From: Trichodelitschia bisporula
Lineage: Eukaryota; Ascomycota; Dothideomycetes; Phaeotrichales; Phaeotrichaceae
Assembly (NCBI GenBank): GCA_010356995.1
Contig: ML996687.1
Location: forward strand, 1,871,776-1,935,775
Reading direction: 5' to 3'
Length of the DNA stretch: 64,000 bases
The notes beneath the pieces were generated by a model. The model made no database searches, was not told where the DNA came from, and worked only from the letters and a program-made list of their open reading frames with translations. Shown here piece after piece: positions 32,385-43,330 of this stretch. A program made the position numbers and the translations under genes. Positions within the stretch are counted from its first letter, which is position 1. Every line of letters starts with the position of its first letter.

Positions 32385-32856
32385 ATCCCTGTTCCGATTC
32401 TGGCGTGGGCGTGGATGTGGATGCATGTTCAGGCGCTTTTGTATGAGTTAGCGTGATGGGCTGGGTGGGCGGGGGGATTTCGGCTGGATGGATGGGCCTA
32501 TTTGCGTTGCTCAGGATGTATAAAATGGTCGACCTAGGAGCGCAGACGACTTCAATTTTTTAGGTCCGCGAGGGGAGTAGCAATAGAAAAGGTCCGAGGC
32601 TGATCCAGGCTGCAAATGTCATTATTTTCCTTGAGGAGATGTCTACGTGCTGATCATTATGAACTGGGCATCTTGGTAGCCAGGTGCTGAATCCAAACAC
32701 CCCTCTATCCATCACCGTTAACGAAAGTTCAACCCTAGCTGACAATCACTCGCATTTCCGCCCCACAAGCCGAGCCCGAACGCTTAGAATTACCAGCTAA
32801 CAGCCGAGAATATATTCCACTCGCCCCAGACTCCAGAGATGCAGCCGTTGTTCATC
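32385..32856. other. Convergent 3' region between SDH2 and MPC1
   Basis: 472 bp between two stop codons; presumably both 3' untranslated regions and terminators. Nothing else recognised. Confidence 0.5.
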
Positions 32857-33523
32857 CTACTTCCCCCCCTCACCCACCACATTCGCCACCTTCTGCGCCG
32901 CTTTCACGACTCCGCCTTCAACCTTCTGCATCGCCTTCCCCGCCTCGGCCTCCGCCTTCTCCTTGCCTCCCCAGCTGCGAGCGCGTGTCAGTGCCGTTCT
33001 GTAGGGAAATCGTCCGTGGGGGTGCTCACTTGTGGTACGTCAAATAGCGATATCCCTGCGTCAACTGCGCGCTGAAATTGATAAGGTGGCACCCGAACAG
33101 CAGGTAGTTCTTGGGCGCGACGGCGAGGGAGTAGCGCATGAAGGTCATGGAGTAGACGACTAGGGCGCCGGTCATGGGTCCGGAGATACTGTCATCCATC
33201 AGTTATTATCCCTCTAAAAACAATCGAACCCGAATGGGGGGTTGTGTAAGGCCGGAACTCACATCGCCGGATCCTTCTGCGTGTCCATCACCGCCGCAAG
33301 CGGGATACCGAAGTTGCTCACCGGGCCCCAGAAATCTGCCCCATCAGCCTGTACTCTTATCCGCACCCCAATGCCTCCGCCGCCGCACCCGCCGCAATTG
33401 CAGCACAGGTGCTAACGGCGTCACCGCGCGGGAACCGGGGGGAAACATACGGGTCGAGCAGATGTAGTCCGAGTAGGGATTGGACCGTATGCGCGCATTG
33501 ATAGCCTTGATAGCCGCCGCCAT
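32857..33523 (-). CDS. MPC1: Mitochondrial pyruvate carrier subunit 1
   Basis: Four short exons on the minus strand, 33451-33523, 33263-33335, 33030-33188 and 32857-32974, give 140 aa. The first intron (115 nt) is longer than others here. The spliced protein begins MAAAIKAINARIRSNPYSDY and reads STHFWGPVSNFGIPLAAVMD, KDPAIISGPMTGALVVYSMT and NYLLFGCHLINFSAQLTQGY, the conserved core of MPC1 with its transmembrane helices. The C-terminal tail (about 40 residues) is Lys/Glu/Ala-rich, more charged than in many homologues. It forms a heterodimer with MPC2 or MPC3 to import pyruvate across the inner membrane. No single exon is long enough to be conspicuous, so the gene is easily missed. Confidence 0.92.
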
Positions 33524-34037
33524 GGTGAATGTGCAGGTATGGTATCGAAGGGAGGGGGCTTCGAGGAACTGTCGTTTGTGAGTCCGAGTTCCTGCTCGTT
33601 GCTGCTTTGCTGGGATGCTACAACTCCGCTTACGGGCCAAGAGTTGTGCACCCCGGCGGAATTTTGGTTGGGGCCGGAATTGGTGCCTGAGGCTGGAATA
33701 TCAAACACGTCGCGTGCCGATGGCTCATGTCACACAAGACCAGATAATTGCCAGATAATTGCGTAGGGCGTCTTCAAATATGCACTATTAGGCAGTTGTC
33801 ATTTTTGGTATCACGAGTTTTGATGTTCCGACATCGTGCAACCCTCATTCATCAGCCGTGCGAGTGTGCCGCTGTGCCCAACCAACCGCCCCAAACCAGC
33901 AAGTCCACCTCGGAGAGCACATTTCTCAGCCTGGTCTTAGGGTTGCAAATACAAGCCGCGCCGTTTTTAACGCCTTCGAGGTTCACTGCGCCTTCGTCAT
34001 TCAACTGGAGATTACTTGCCTCCCGTTCAACAAGCCC
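33524..34037. other. Intergenic region between MPC1 and SmB genes
   Basis: 514 bp. Includes the MPC1 promoter (minus strand, near 33524-33700) and the SmB 3' region. No other gene is supported. Confidence 0.45.
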
Positions 34038-34945
34038 TTACCGACCCCCAAAGCCCGGAGGAGGGAAGCCGCGGCCCTGCTGCGGAGGCTGGAAGCCCGG
34101 GGGGGGACCTTGCGGGAAGCCAGCTGCCAATCGTTAGAACTATATATCTGAAGATTATGGGAAGGATACTCACGGGGACCACCTGGAAGACCAGCAGCGG
34201 GGAAACCAGCGGGAGGAGCACCGAAGCCAGCTATGCTATGTTAGCAAAAGTCAACATTACATGACGGGGCCACCTACGAGGAGCACCAGGAGCACCTCCC
34301 CGGCCAAAGCCCGGAGGGGGGAACGGCGGCTGAAAACCAGGCGGTGCGGGTCCACCAACACCAGGCGCAGGACCCGTCAAGCCGATCGGCAGGCCACGAC
34401 CAGCCGGCCTGCTAATGCCAGGACCAGCCGAGAGCGCCGCACCTGGCCCAGCACCGCCGGGAGCGCTGGTACCTAACCGCGAAGAGGGATCGGCTGGAGG
34501 AGGCCCCTCGATGGATAGGGAGACGACATGTGCCCCGCGGATAATTGTCAGGCCCAGTGTGCGCTTCTCTTCGACTTCGACGTCGGGACCGCTGCCCGGC
34601 TTCTTAGACCGGTTTTTGACGCGACGAAATTCTTCCGTGTCGGCGATGACGAGGTTCATGTGCTGTATGAGTTAGCGTGTCTACATTGAGCAAGAGAGGC
34701 ATAAAAGATGCGCACCTTGTCGAATGCCATCAACTGGCCGGCAAACTGGCGGCCGTCATCGAACGTGATGCGCACGCGATAGTTTATCTGGCAGAGTTAG
34801 AGCCCCGGAGCGCACAGCTAGAGGGAGCCTTACGTAGTTTTGCTGTAAGATTAGAGGTCAGCTGGATCTGTCAACCCACGGATTCAACCTGGTGATGCTG
34901 GGGGAGAAGGCTTACCATCTTGCCCTGCTTATTGGCGGACGTCAT
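34038..34945 (-). CDS. SMB1: Small nuclear ribonucleoprotein Sm-B, with a 9-nt microexon
   Basis: Six exons on the minus strand: 34916-34945, 34834-34842, 34716-34787, 34278-34662, 34174-34230 and 34038-34123, 212 aa. The start reads MTSANKQGKM; the 9-nt second exon CAAAACTAC adds QNY; the third gives INYRVRITFDDGRQFAGQLM. Thus KMQNYINYRVR aligns with KMLQHIDYRMR of human SmB only if the microexon is included. Sm1 continues through AFDKHMNLVIADTEEFRRVK, and Sm2 is GLTIIRGAHVVSLSIE. The tail is rich in Pro and Gly (for example GAPGAPPGFGAPPAGFP and PPGFGGR), as in SmB tails. The protein belongs to the heptameric Sm ring on U1, U2, U4 and U5 snRNAs. It is divergent from RPL11 across 289 bp. Confidence 0.93.
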
Positions 34946-35234
34946 GACGAAGGCGGTGCGCGCGGACGCGACTTGAAAACTCCTAGAGCTGTATGTGGTG
35001 CTGCAGCTATGAACGAGGAGAATCTGTGCAAGTGCAAATGATAATGGGCGGGGGGGAAGCGTATCGGAGAGGTTGTTTGGTGGCAGGCGTCGATGAACGA
35101 GGTCGGCGAAACCCTTAGCTGTGTGGCCCGTGCGTTTTCGCTTGCTCTTGGCTCACACATCGACCACCAAAATCCGACACCCACCCACAACCTCAATCTT
35201 GCAACCCCGAGCCGACTAACCACCGCAGTTCAAA
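34946..35234. promoter_or_regulatory. Bidirectional promoter region between SMB1 and RPL11
   Basis: Only 289 bp separate the outward-facing ATGs. The RPL11 side ends in a pyrimidine-rich leader typical of ribosomal protein genes. No specific factor site is claimed. Confidence 0.55.
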
Positions 35235-35909
35235 ATGGTACGCACCACAACTCGTAAACAAAAGCACCATCGCTGACAATGTCCAAGGCCTCAGAGAAGA
35301 ACGACAAGTCCGCCAACCCCATGCGGGAGCTCCGCATCCAGAAGCTCGTTCTGAACATCTCCGTCGGCGAGTCTGGTGACAGGCTGACCCGCGCGGCCAA
35401 GGTGCTCGAGCAGCTGAGCGGCCAGACGCCCGTCTACAGTACGCCCAATATCTCCCTTCTATACGACGCATTCTCACAATGAATAGGCAAGGCGCGCTAC
35501 ACCGTCCGCACGTTCGGTATCCGCCGCAACGAAAAGATCGCGGTGCACGTCACCGTTCGCGGCCCCAAGGCCGAGGAGATCCTGGAGCGTGGCCTGAAGG
35601 TCAAGGAGTACGAGCTGAAGAAGCGCAACTTCTCCGAGACTGGCAACTTCGGCTTCGGTATCTCCGAGCACATCGATCTGGGCATCAAGTACGACCCGGC
35701 CATCGGTATCTACGGCATGGACTTCTACTGCTGCATGTGAGTTGCTTGAGTCAGCATCCGCAGATAGTGCTGACCCCTTCAGGACCCGTCCCGGCGAGCG
35801 TGTTGCCAAGCGTCGGCGGTGCAAGAACAAGATTGGCGCCGGCCACCGCGTCACCCATGCTGAGACCGTCAAGTGGTACAAGAGCCGGTTCGAGGGCATC
35901 GTTCGGTAA
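35235..35909 (+). CDS. RPL11: 60S ribosomal protein L11 (uL5)
   Basis: Exons 35235-35237, 35288-35438, 35487-35736 and 35783-35909 give 176 aa. The first exon can be only ATG, joined to [20 protein letters not shown]; alternatively translation starts at 35279 (MSKASEK) with no first intron, which changes only the first residues. Family signatures follow: [79 protein letters not shown] and YGMDFYCCM. uL5 sits in the central protuberance and contacts 5S rRNA. All introns are 46-50 nt GT-AG. Confidence 0.96.
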
Positions 35910-36382
35910 AGGGTTAAAATGGGGTTCATCGGCATTGAGGTCTTCGGGGCGAAATCCTAGGTTCGGCGCATCCATGGTTCGATAACGAGTGTACCTTAAA
36001 GCGCAGAATTTCATTGCGGCCTATCTCTGGGGCACCTCGGCAGCGATCACACTACAATGGAGGCGTCACTAGGGTGATGTTCCGCTTAACCATTGGTGAT
36101 CTGCTTATGCCTACTCGAGTTCGCTCGAGAGACTGTGACTGAGAGCGTCACGGTCGGCGCATGCGTGATTGGCCAAGGTGACTTTTCATTCTGACTGCTA
36201 ACAGCACCATACGGTACGCCAGAAGTGTCAAGATCGTTATCCCATGCCCTCTTTGTCATTTTACCACTATCTCCTGGTCCTTGAATTTTATAGCTAGTCA
36301 CTGCTAACCCAGATCAATTGTTACCGCCCCCCTTGGTGAAGCTTCCTGCATCAGCATTGCCCGCGTAGGCTGTATGAGACAC
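35910..36382. other. Intergenic, convergent 3' ends
   Basis: 473 bp between the RPL11 stop and the stop of the next, minus-strand gene. Nothing recognised. Confidence 0.5.
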
Positions 36383-36672
36383 CTACTTATGCCACATAGT
36401 CCCAAACATCCCCGGCTTTCCCGGCTTCTGGTCGTGGAAGCTCGCCCGACGTGCTGTTCCCTCTGCGTCATTGGGGTTACGCTTCTGCTGCATGAGATTG
36501 GCGAAGGCGCCCGAGGACTGAGGCGTTAGTTGGATGCTCTGTCGGAGCTGGGGAACGAGAAGGCAGAGCTACGTACCTTGCGCCGTTGGCTCGTAGGGCT
36601 GGACGGCGCGGAGTCCTGCTTTGCCTGCTCGGCAGCTTTGGTATTGGGGCTGGAAGTATCGGAGCTGGACAT
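36383..36672 (-). CDS. Small basic Ser-rich protein, two exons, candidate kinase substrate
   Basis: Exons 36577-36672 and 36383-36517 on the minus strand, joined by a 59-nt intron (GTACGT donor, CTAAC-like branch region, TCAG acceptor) in phase 0, give 76 aa. The spliced protein starts MSSSDTSSPNTKAAEQAKQD and continues SPTSQRRK|SSGAFANLMQQK, RRASFHDQKPGKPG and MFGTMWHK at the end. RRKSS and RRASF match the R-R-x-S consensus for protein kinase A. The RR(K/R)SS..F..L...KR pattern with a short aromatic C-terminus resembles small fungal proteins of unknown function, from memory only. Neither exon is long, which is why it escapes simple ORF calling. Confidence 0.72.
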
Positions 36673-37855
36673 GATGTTCGAGTTTGGTTACTGTGGTATA
36701 GCGGTGGATTTGGGAGGAGTGATGAGGGAGGGGGTGCGTCACGGGCATGGTTATATCCGCCTTACCCCGCAAGTGGCTGGCTGATCAGCACGGCTGTGGC
36801 ACCTGGTTTGACTTGGGGAATTGTGGGGTGACGGTGGTTACGTCGTTGATTGGGCGGGGGTGTGGTGAGGTACCATTTGATGTAGGGCAATTTAATAGTC
36901 GTGATGTAGGTGCTTTGATGTGTAAAGTTGGGGGCATTTGATGTCGTGCTGGGGAACTCGATAGCTTCATACAGCGCTATTTATTGATACCAATAGTATG
37001 CTATCAGTTCAACACTAGCTATCAGCGAAATGATATAGATAGTTCATTCGAACACGCTAACCCAAGCACCGTATGTCCCAGTCCAATTCACTCCTACACT
37101 CAGCTCTCCCGTCCGAGCCACCGTATGTAAGGCTGAGGCCAGGTGGACCTCACTGAATGCAAGGTGTGCTTAGTGCCTTTCAGCTCGCATTGAAAAGGAG
37201 TCATACAGGCCTCATTTGGACTGAGCATGAGCTGTGGGTCGTTTAGGAATGTGATATGAGAAGAGGAATGTAGCCCCTCGTATGTAGTGAAGATGATATG
37301 TCGAGTTCCCTGGGGTTAGAGATTCAGCCAAAGCCGGGCTCTGATATTGCGGCTTCATGGAAAGGAGAGAACAAGACAGCATTCCTTTTGCCCCGTGCAG
37401 GTACAGTTTCTACAAGACTCGTCTGCTCGATGTGAATTAAGAGAAGCGGGCGCGGGAGCTGCAAACAAAACGACGGGCCGCGGGGTCAGAAATTCGGGAT
37501 CGGGATCGGGATAGAGATCGCCCCACGCCCCAAAAAGTATACAGCCTGACCCCGCCATCGGTATCGCTACTCTCACTACGACCTCCTCCGCCTCCACTCA
37601 CGCATCCACGTCCTTACGGCCTCATTATCTTCTCGCTCTACTTTTGGCTCCAGAGCTTCGTCTCATCGTCCTCTACTTTCTATCCCATCAAAAAGTGTCG
37701 GCGAACTCCACCAACATCGCTCTTTAGCACAGCCGCCACAGCTACCGCTTCACGACCTCTCCTCTACCCCCTCCTACCCTCTCCACACATCACCACCCTT
37801 CCTATCCAACTCCCCCGGAACAATCGCCACGAACCCCCCACCGGCTCTGGTCCAG
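36673..37855. other. Divergent intergenic region before the DPH4-like gene
   Basis: No complete gene. The last ~250 bases stay open in the DPH4 frame but contain no ATG, so they may be leader or an unrecognised 5' exon. The segment 36930-37060 is comparatively AT-rich. Confidence 0.4.
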
Positions 37856-38347
37856 GCTCCCTACCCCTCCCACCTCCTCTCCTCCCCGACCCTTCCCCTC
37901 CCGAACCCAAGCCCTCCACACTCCACATTCGAACAAATAAAAGCCGCCTACCGCACCGCTCTCCTCACGCACCACCCCGACAAGCTCTTCATCTCCTCTT
38001 CACCAACCCTAAGCAGACCAACAACAGACGACATCCGCGCGGCCTACACCACCCTCCTCGCTCCGCCGGCAACAGCCACAGCCCCGACCCCACCCACCCC
38101 TCAGCAAAACCCCTCTTCCCACGGCGCGACTGCACAACAGGCCGGTTCCGCGCACGCCGTACCCTTCGACTTCGACCTCGAGCCCTTTAACCTTTTTACC
38201 GGGGCCTATAGCAAGCCCTGCCGCTGCGGCGCCGGGTATATGTTTAGCGAGGGGTGGTTGGAGGAGGATATGAAGTTGGGGAAGTGGGTGTCGCGGGTGC
38301 AGTGTGGGGGGTGCAGTTTGCGGGGTGGGATTGAGCTTGGTGGATGA
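37856..38347 (+). CDS. DPH4: Diphthamide biosynthesis protein 4-like J protein (start unresolved)
   Basis: The reading frame ending at 38347 encodes an N-terminal J-domain piece (STFEQIKAAYRTALLTHHPD followed by K) and a C-terminal CSL-type zinc finger: KPCRCGAGYMFSEGWLEEDM, then VQCGGCSLRGGIEL. This order, J domain then CSL zinc finger, defines Dph4/DNAJC24, which supports the early radical step of diphthamide formation on elongation factor 2. No ATG occurs in frame ahead of it: the frame remains open upstream to at least 37640 without a methionine. A splice acceptor (GTCCAG) just before 37856 suggests that the start lies in a separate upstream exon, as in CCT2, but I could not find it. The canonical HPD is intact. 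Confidence 0.7.
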   Translation, partial: APYPSHLLSSPTLPLPNPSPPHSTFEQIKAAYRTALLTHHPDKLFISSSPTLSRPTTDDIRAAYTTLLAPPATATAPTPPTPQQNPSSHGATAQQAGSAHAVPFDFDLEPFNLFTGAYSKPCRCGAGYMFSEGWLEEDMKLGKWVSRVQCGGCSLRGGIELGG

Positions 38348-38724
38348 GGATAGCCATGTCGTACATGACGGTACATACGCAACGGCCCCACAACCAAGTT
38401 TTCTTGGTTGAAGACATGGATACCATCCGTCTTCTTGAGCAGAGGGCGAAGCACCTCAACCTACGACAAGCACTCGTAGACAGACACACCACACCAGCCA
38501 TTCAAACGAATGCGTAATGAGATATGATCCTATACAATACCATACCGCCATACCATACACGTACAATGCTACCCACCCACCACCGCATCAGAAATACAAC
38601 GCAAGCCAGCCTCAACTGTCCGGGCCAGTACAAACAACGCACAAAGCAAAGCAATACCCCTTCCTATCCCCCTTCCCCACCCCTACCCCTTATGAACACA
38701 CCTCCCCCTCCTTTTTCCCCACCA
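38348..38724. other. Convergent 3' region between DPH4 and CSI2-like genes
   Basis: 377 bp, no supported gene. Confidence 0.5.
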
Positions 38725-39843
38725 TTAATACCTCCCCGCCCCCCTCCCATCCGCCCCACTCTCAAACAAATCCTCCAAATTCGCACTCGGCGCCCGCCCG
38801 CCCCCAACCACCCCCCCAGGAACATCCAAGTTCAACCTCAAACTGCTACTACTAGGCTGAGCATACAACCCACTCCCCGCCGTCCCCAACCTCTCATACC
38901 CACCCCCGCGACTCCCGAACGCCCCCCCACTAGCAGGTCTCACAACGGGAGAACCCGGCGGACTGGGCCCGAAATTGCGTTGCGGGGCATAGCCGTTCCT
39001 TGCCGGGCCAAGCGGGTTGAGGCTGGATAGTGGAGTGCCGGGGCTAGAGCCGAGATGCACCATACTCGCGCCCGCCGCCGGGGTGCCCGTGGCGGGGCTG
39101 GCGTAGTACCCAGCGGGCATGAGCGTGGACGCGCGGTTCGGGGTCCCCGCGCCAGCCGTGGGCGAAAAGAACAAGTTACTCGATCTCGGCGCGCCGCTCG
39201 CGGAGCTCGGGCTCGGGGCATGATGCTTGCTCACACGCGCGGGCTTGTGCGCGGGCCCACCACCGAGCCGATCAAGCGACATATTGGACCCGGGGGGCGC
39301 AGCGGCGTAGGGGTGCGAACGCGATTTCTTAACTTCCGGGTAGGTGGTGTCGTCGGCGCGGCGGACGGAGCGGTGGAGTTGCCAGGCGACGATGCCGCGC
39401 CAGAGGAAGACGGCGAAGGCGAGGGCGCCGAGGACGGAGCCTACGGCTATGAAGACGGTGCCTTCTGGGAGGGAGGATTTTTGCATGAAGGGCGCGCCTG
39501 CGGTCCATGGGACGACGGCGGTGGGGATGCCGTACCCTGCGATCGTGGGGAGGCCGGTGAGTTGGAAAACTGAACCGGTGGTTGTGGCGGCGCTGTCGGA
39601 GGAGTCGGCGGAGGAGTCGGTTGCGCTGCTGAGGTCGGGGAGGTTGGAGAGGGCGGTGGTTTTTGCGTCGGTGGGTTTGTCCGTGGTTTTGGTGTCTGTT
39701 GCTTGGGACGCTGGTGTTGTCACGGTTGGCTTGGAGTCTGCGGTTGTTGTGGCATCGGTTGCGGCGGCGCGGTTCGTGCTCGCGGCGTTGTTTTGCGCGA
39801 GGGCGGCGGCTGCGAAGAGCAGCACGGGGAGGATGAGGCGCAT
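38725..39843 (-). CDS. CSI2: Csi2-like single-pass protein (chitin synthase 3 complex family)
   Basis: Single exon, 372 aa. Signal peptide MRLILPVLLFAAAALAQ; a Ser/Thr/Ala-rich luminal or extracellular segment to about residue 95, probably O-glycosylated; then IPTAVVPWTAGAPFMQKSSL and a transmembrane helix EGTVFIAVGSVLGALAFAVF (about 127-147), followed by LWRGIVAWQLHRSVRRA. This FxWRGIxAWxLHRSV(R/K)RA motif is the conserved core of fungal Csi2-type proteins. The cytoplasmic tail (about 210 residues) is rich in Gly, Ser and Pro with no fold visible. By homology it would act in chitin synthase delivery or cell-wall assembly; direct evidence exists for the yeast protein only. Confidence 0.78.
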   Translation of the reverse strand: MRLILPVLLFAAAALAQNNAASTNRAAATDATTTADSKPTVTTPASQATDTKTTDKPTDAKTTALSNLPDLSSATDSSADSSDSAATTTGSVFQLTGLPTIAGYGIPTAVVPWTAGAPFMQKSSLPEGTVFIAVGSVLGALAFAVFLWRGIVAWQLHRSVRRADDTTYPEVKKSRSHPYAAAPPGSNMSLDRLGGGPAHKPARVSKHHAPSPSSASGAPRSSNLFFSPTAGAGTPNRASTLMPAGYYASPATGTPAAGASMVHLGSSPGTPLSSLNPLGPARNGYAPQRNFGPSPPGSPVVRPASGGAFGSRGGGYERLGTAGSGLYAQPSSSSLRLNLDVPGGVVGGGRAPSANLEDLFESGADGRGAGRY

Positions 39844-41018
39844 TGTTGCGGGAGTAGGAATGCGGTGGTTATGGGTGGGATGTAGTGTGCGCGGTTAGGT
39901 GGGATTGTAGCGATGTGCGGCAGTTTGTCTGTGGGCCGCCGATTGCTGAAGAAGATGATGCGCCGGGTGCACAGCCGCGAGAGTCTACCGAGTGTGAGTA
40001 TCGCGCTGAGGTGAATCGCCGTCGCCTCGAAGCCCACACTTGTCTCTGGCCACCTCGGCCTTCAGACAAAGGACGTCCTGAGACGCAGTCCTGCTTCCCC
40101 TAGGGGATGCCCCTCGGTCGCAGGGGGCGCAGCGGAAGGTTTGAGTTGAAGCGATCGATATATAATGATAGTATAGGTAGTACAAGCAAGCAGTAAAGGT
40201 GCATAGGCGAGATGTTGTGTGCGGTGGATGTCAGTTGTCGTCTGGGGATTGAGGGGGAGATGAGTATGTTGATGCTGTGTTGCCGTTGTGTCCTGGCACG
40301 CTGCAGGGAGTTGAGTGTTGCACCATGGCTGAGCCCCCCTCGTTTCTGCGCCACAAAGGGTGGTGATTGGATGCATGCGGTGCGACGGGACAAAAATATC
40401 CATACGCCAGACTTTAAGAGCCTCATCTTGAACATATGCACCTCTTGACTGTCTTTGCTGTTCCCGCATATTTGCAGCTGCAATGCCGTGCATCAGGAAG
40501 ACTGGAGAATCTACGGCGCCAAAAGGGGCGCATTGTGCTTCTCGGAGCTGTTACCAGTCAACGAGATCTCTGGCGCTAACAAATGGACAAGCAGAGCGAG
40601 AGAATCATATTCTCACCGTACGGCTGATGGAAACACCAAGTATTAGGAGCGATAGACAGCTCGATTTCACGGTGGTGGTTTGCTGCTAAGGCAGCGTTTA
40701 CCCTGCTGTGCCTGCGAAATTCGTCACCAAGGCAACATACAGTACCATGATGCAGAAGACAGTCTGAACGACGACCAGCATTTAGAAGCCATTATTCAGT
40801 GTCCCTACCGAGACAACACACCATGATGCGGAAGACACTCCGAAATGATGTCTATCAGTCAAAAAGCTAATACTACAGCGCCTTCTCATTCCATGCCAAC
40901 ACCAGCTTGCCTTCAAATAGCAGAAAAAACACTCTCGAGCCATCAAGAGACCATGATTCCCCAGCTCCACAGATTGTACTTGCACACTTCCAACGCCCTA
41001 CCCATACCATAATCCGAT
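39844..41018. other. Intergenic region between two minus-strand genes
   Basis: 1.2 kb without a supported gene. The first part is the CSI2 promoter. Frames at 40062-40493 are low-complexity. Confidence 0.45.
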
Positions 41019-43330
41019 CTACGTCCCATCCAGCCCACGAAGCAGGCTCGCCACTCCCCCCGCAACCAACGCACTCACAACCGCACTCTTCCGCCTCTTG
41101 GTCCCCGAGCCAGACCTCCGCCTTGCCTCCCTCTCCGCCTCCATATCCCACTCCGACTCATCCCCATCATCAGAATCATCGTCCCGTCTTCCCCTACTCC
41201 TATCCCTCCTCTCCCTCTCCCTCCTCCCCTCCCTTTCCACCCTCTCCCTCTCCCTCGCAACCTCCTTCTGCCTCTCCGTCCACACCGCCCTAACCTCACT
41301 CCACTCCAACCCCCTCTCCCTAACCACATAAAAGTGCACCAACTGCGTCCGGCCCCCAACATTAACCTCCTTCCGCACCTTATCAAACTTATAATCAAAC
41401 CGGTCCAGCGCCCGACTACTCGCGAACTCAGCGCTGAGCTCAGTGACCGTACTCCGACTATCCATCACCGCATGGCTCGGCATCTCCCCCGGCCCCGCAT
41501 TCGTGTACACCAGCCGCCCGGACACGAAATCCCAAACCGTCCCCCCGTGCACGATGCGGTACTTGATCGCCGGACCCGGCCTACTGCCTTCCCACGGGTT
41601 GCCGCTCATCACCGGACCAGGCCTGGCCTCCCGCGGACTGCTGCTCAACTGTGCCGGCTGTCCATACCCGGGATAAGACTGTCCGTGTCCGACCGACAAT
41701 CCACTCACATTCGAATCGCTCCTCCTTGGATCCCTCACCGGCCCCCCCATCGGCGACGCCGCCATCGGACTCGCAGGCACACTCCGCGCCGTCGGGCTAT
41801 TAACAGACTCCTGCCGACCCGTCAGCGGCAAAACCCGCCCCCCCTTCGGCCCGGCGCTCAGCCTGCGCTCCGACGGCGAAGTCGGGGTCGGTATACCATC
41901 GCCCCGCGGCAGCGATCCGGACATCGACTCGTGCCGCGCTAGGGGCGGTGCGCCGTACCCGCCGGGCGGCGTACTGTATCCTCCAGGCGGTGACCCGAAC
42001 CCGAAGCCGCTGCCGATGCCGGAGAGGAACCCGTCCTCATTGGGTGATGTGGGTTGGGGGATGTAGCGTCCCTGCTGCGGGGAGAGTTTCACGGCCTCTG
42101 GGCCCGGGCCTACAGGGGCGGTTTGGTAGCGTTGCAGGGGCGGGTGTTGAGCCGGCCGGGCCGCGGCTTCAGGCGAGGGAATGGCGGACCCGGTGGACGC
42201 GGGCGCGGGGCGCTCGGCCTCGGAGTCTACGTCTGATTCGACGGAGGCTTGGTGCGAGGGGCGGCGGGGGGGGGATGGGGACTCGGGGGGGGAGCGCCGC
42301 GAGGAGGTATTGGATTGTGGGCGGGAGGTGCGTCGGGAGAGGTGGATTAGTTCGGCGGGGACGAAGACGGGGGAGAGGGAGGCTTGGGGGGCGAAGGCCG
42401 GGGGGGGAGGGAAGAGGGGTGGTCCGGGGTCGATTGTGAGGGTGAGGGTAGGCGCGGGGGGGGAGCTGGGCTCGATTGCGAGGCGTGAGGTTGTGTCTGG
42501 TGCTTGGCCTGCCCAGCGTGCGAGTAGGTCTTCGGCGTAGGAGGGGATGGCGGCGTGGACGTAGTGCAGGTACTCGGCGTCGAGGGGGGTGGACTGCGAG
42601 GCTTCGAGGGCGGGCGCGACGAAGAGGGATAGTTGTTCTGGTATTACGGGATTTTGAACGGGAGGATTGCGGTGCTTGGCTGGGATTGCGGTTGTTGAAG
42701 CTGTTTGCTCGATGGTGCGGTGCAGCTTGCGGGCGTGGAAGAGGGCGAGTTGCTGGCCTGTGAGGAGGGCGCGGAGACTTAGGCGCTCGGAGGTGACGGC
42801 TGAGAGAGACTGTGATGTGCCGGCGTTCCTGCTGAGTGTTAGCGGATTGGATTGGTAAGTGGTGGCGAGGATGATGCTCACCGGGACCACGTGGTTATCT
42901 TCGCGGTGTGGATTGTGTGTTCGAGGACGGTGAGCGTCAGACGCTCTGCGTCTAGGAGCCCTTTGATGTACAGGCCCGTCGCCTTTGACACGGCGTTCCA
43001 GTGGAGCTGCTCGCGGATGGCGTCGCCATTGGTGCCGTTGTCGAAAAGCCGCACGGGAACGAGCAGCTCGAGCTCAGCGTAGGTCCGTTCGATCAAGGTA
43101 AGGAGGTTGCCGAGCGCGTTACGTGCTTCTCCCGTAGCCAGCTTCCCCGCTTCCGCAGAGAATACAGAGGCAACTTGACGTAGCACCGGCGCCATTTGCA
43201 CAATCGCTTCAGCAACAGCCGTGATATCACCACCACCGCTCGAGATAGCAGCGCAGAACTGATACAAGCGCGACGAAAGCGAAGCCGACCGGCTCGCAAC
43301 GCCGAGGACGTCAGCGATGAGTGGATCCAT
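41019..43330 (-). CDS. Large protein of unknown function with a STAND-N-terminal-like helical region
   Basis: Exons 42882-43330 and 41019-42831 (50-nt intron) give 753 aa; an upstream in-frame ATG at 43366 would add 12 residues. The N-terminus (MDPLIADVLGVASRSASLSS, then AVAEAIVQMAPVLRQVASVF) is predicted helical and recalls fungal N-terminal domains of STAND/NACHT-type proteins, but no NTPase follows. The middle (residues about 230-560) is Pro/Ser/Gly-rich and probably disordered. A conserved-looking C-terminal domain begins IKYRIVHGGTVWDFVSGRLV and contains RALDRFDYKFDKVRKEVNVG and TQLVHFYVVRERGLEWSEVR. It is followed by a highly charged Arg/Glu coiled-coil stretch and a short hydrophobic end. 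Function unknown. Confidence 0.8.

Noticed and set aside
39055-39573. Plus-strand frame inside the CSI2-like gene
   Set aside because: Shadow of a Ser/Gly-rich coding region.
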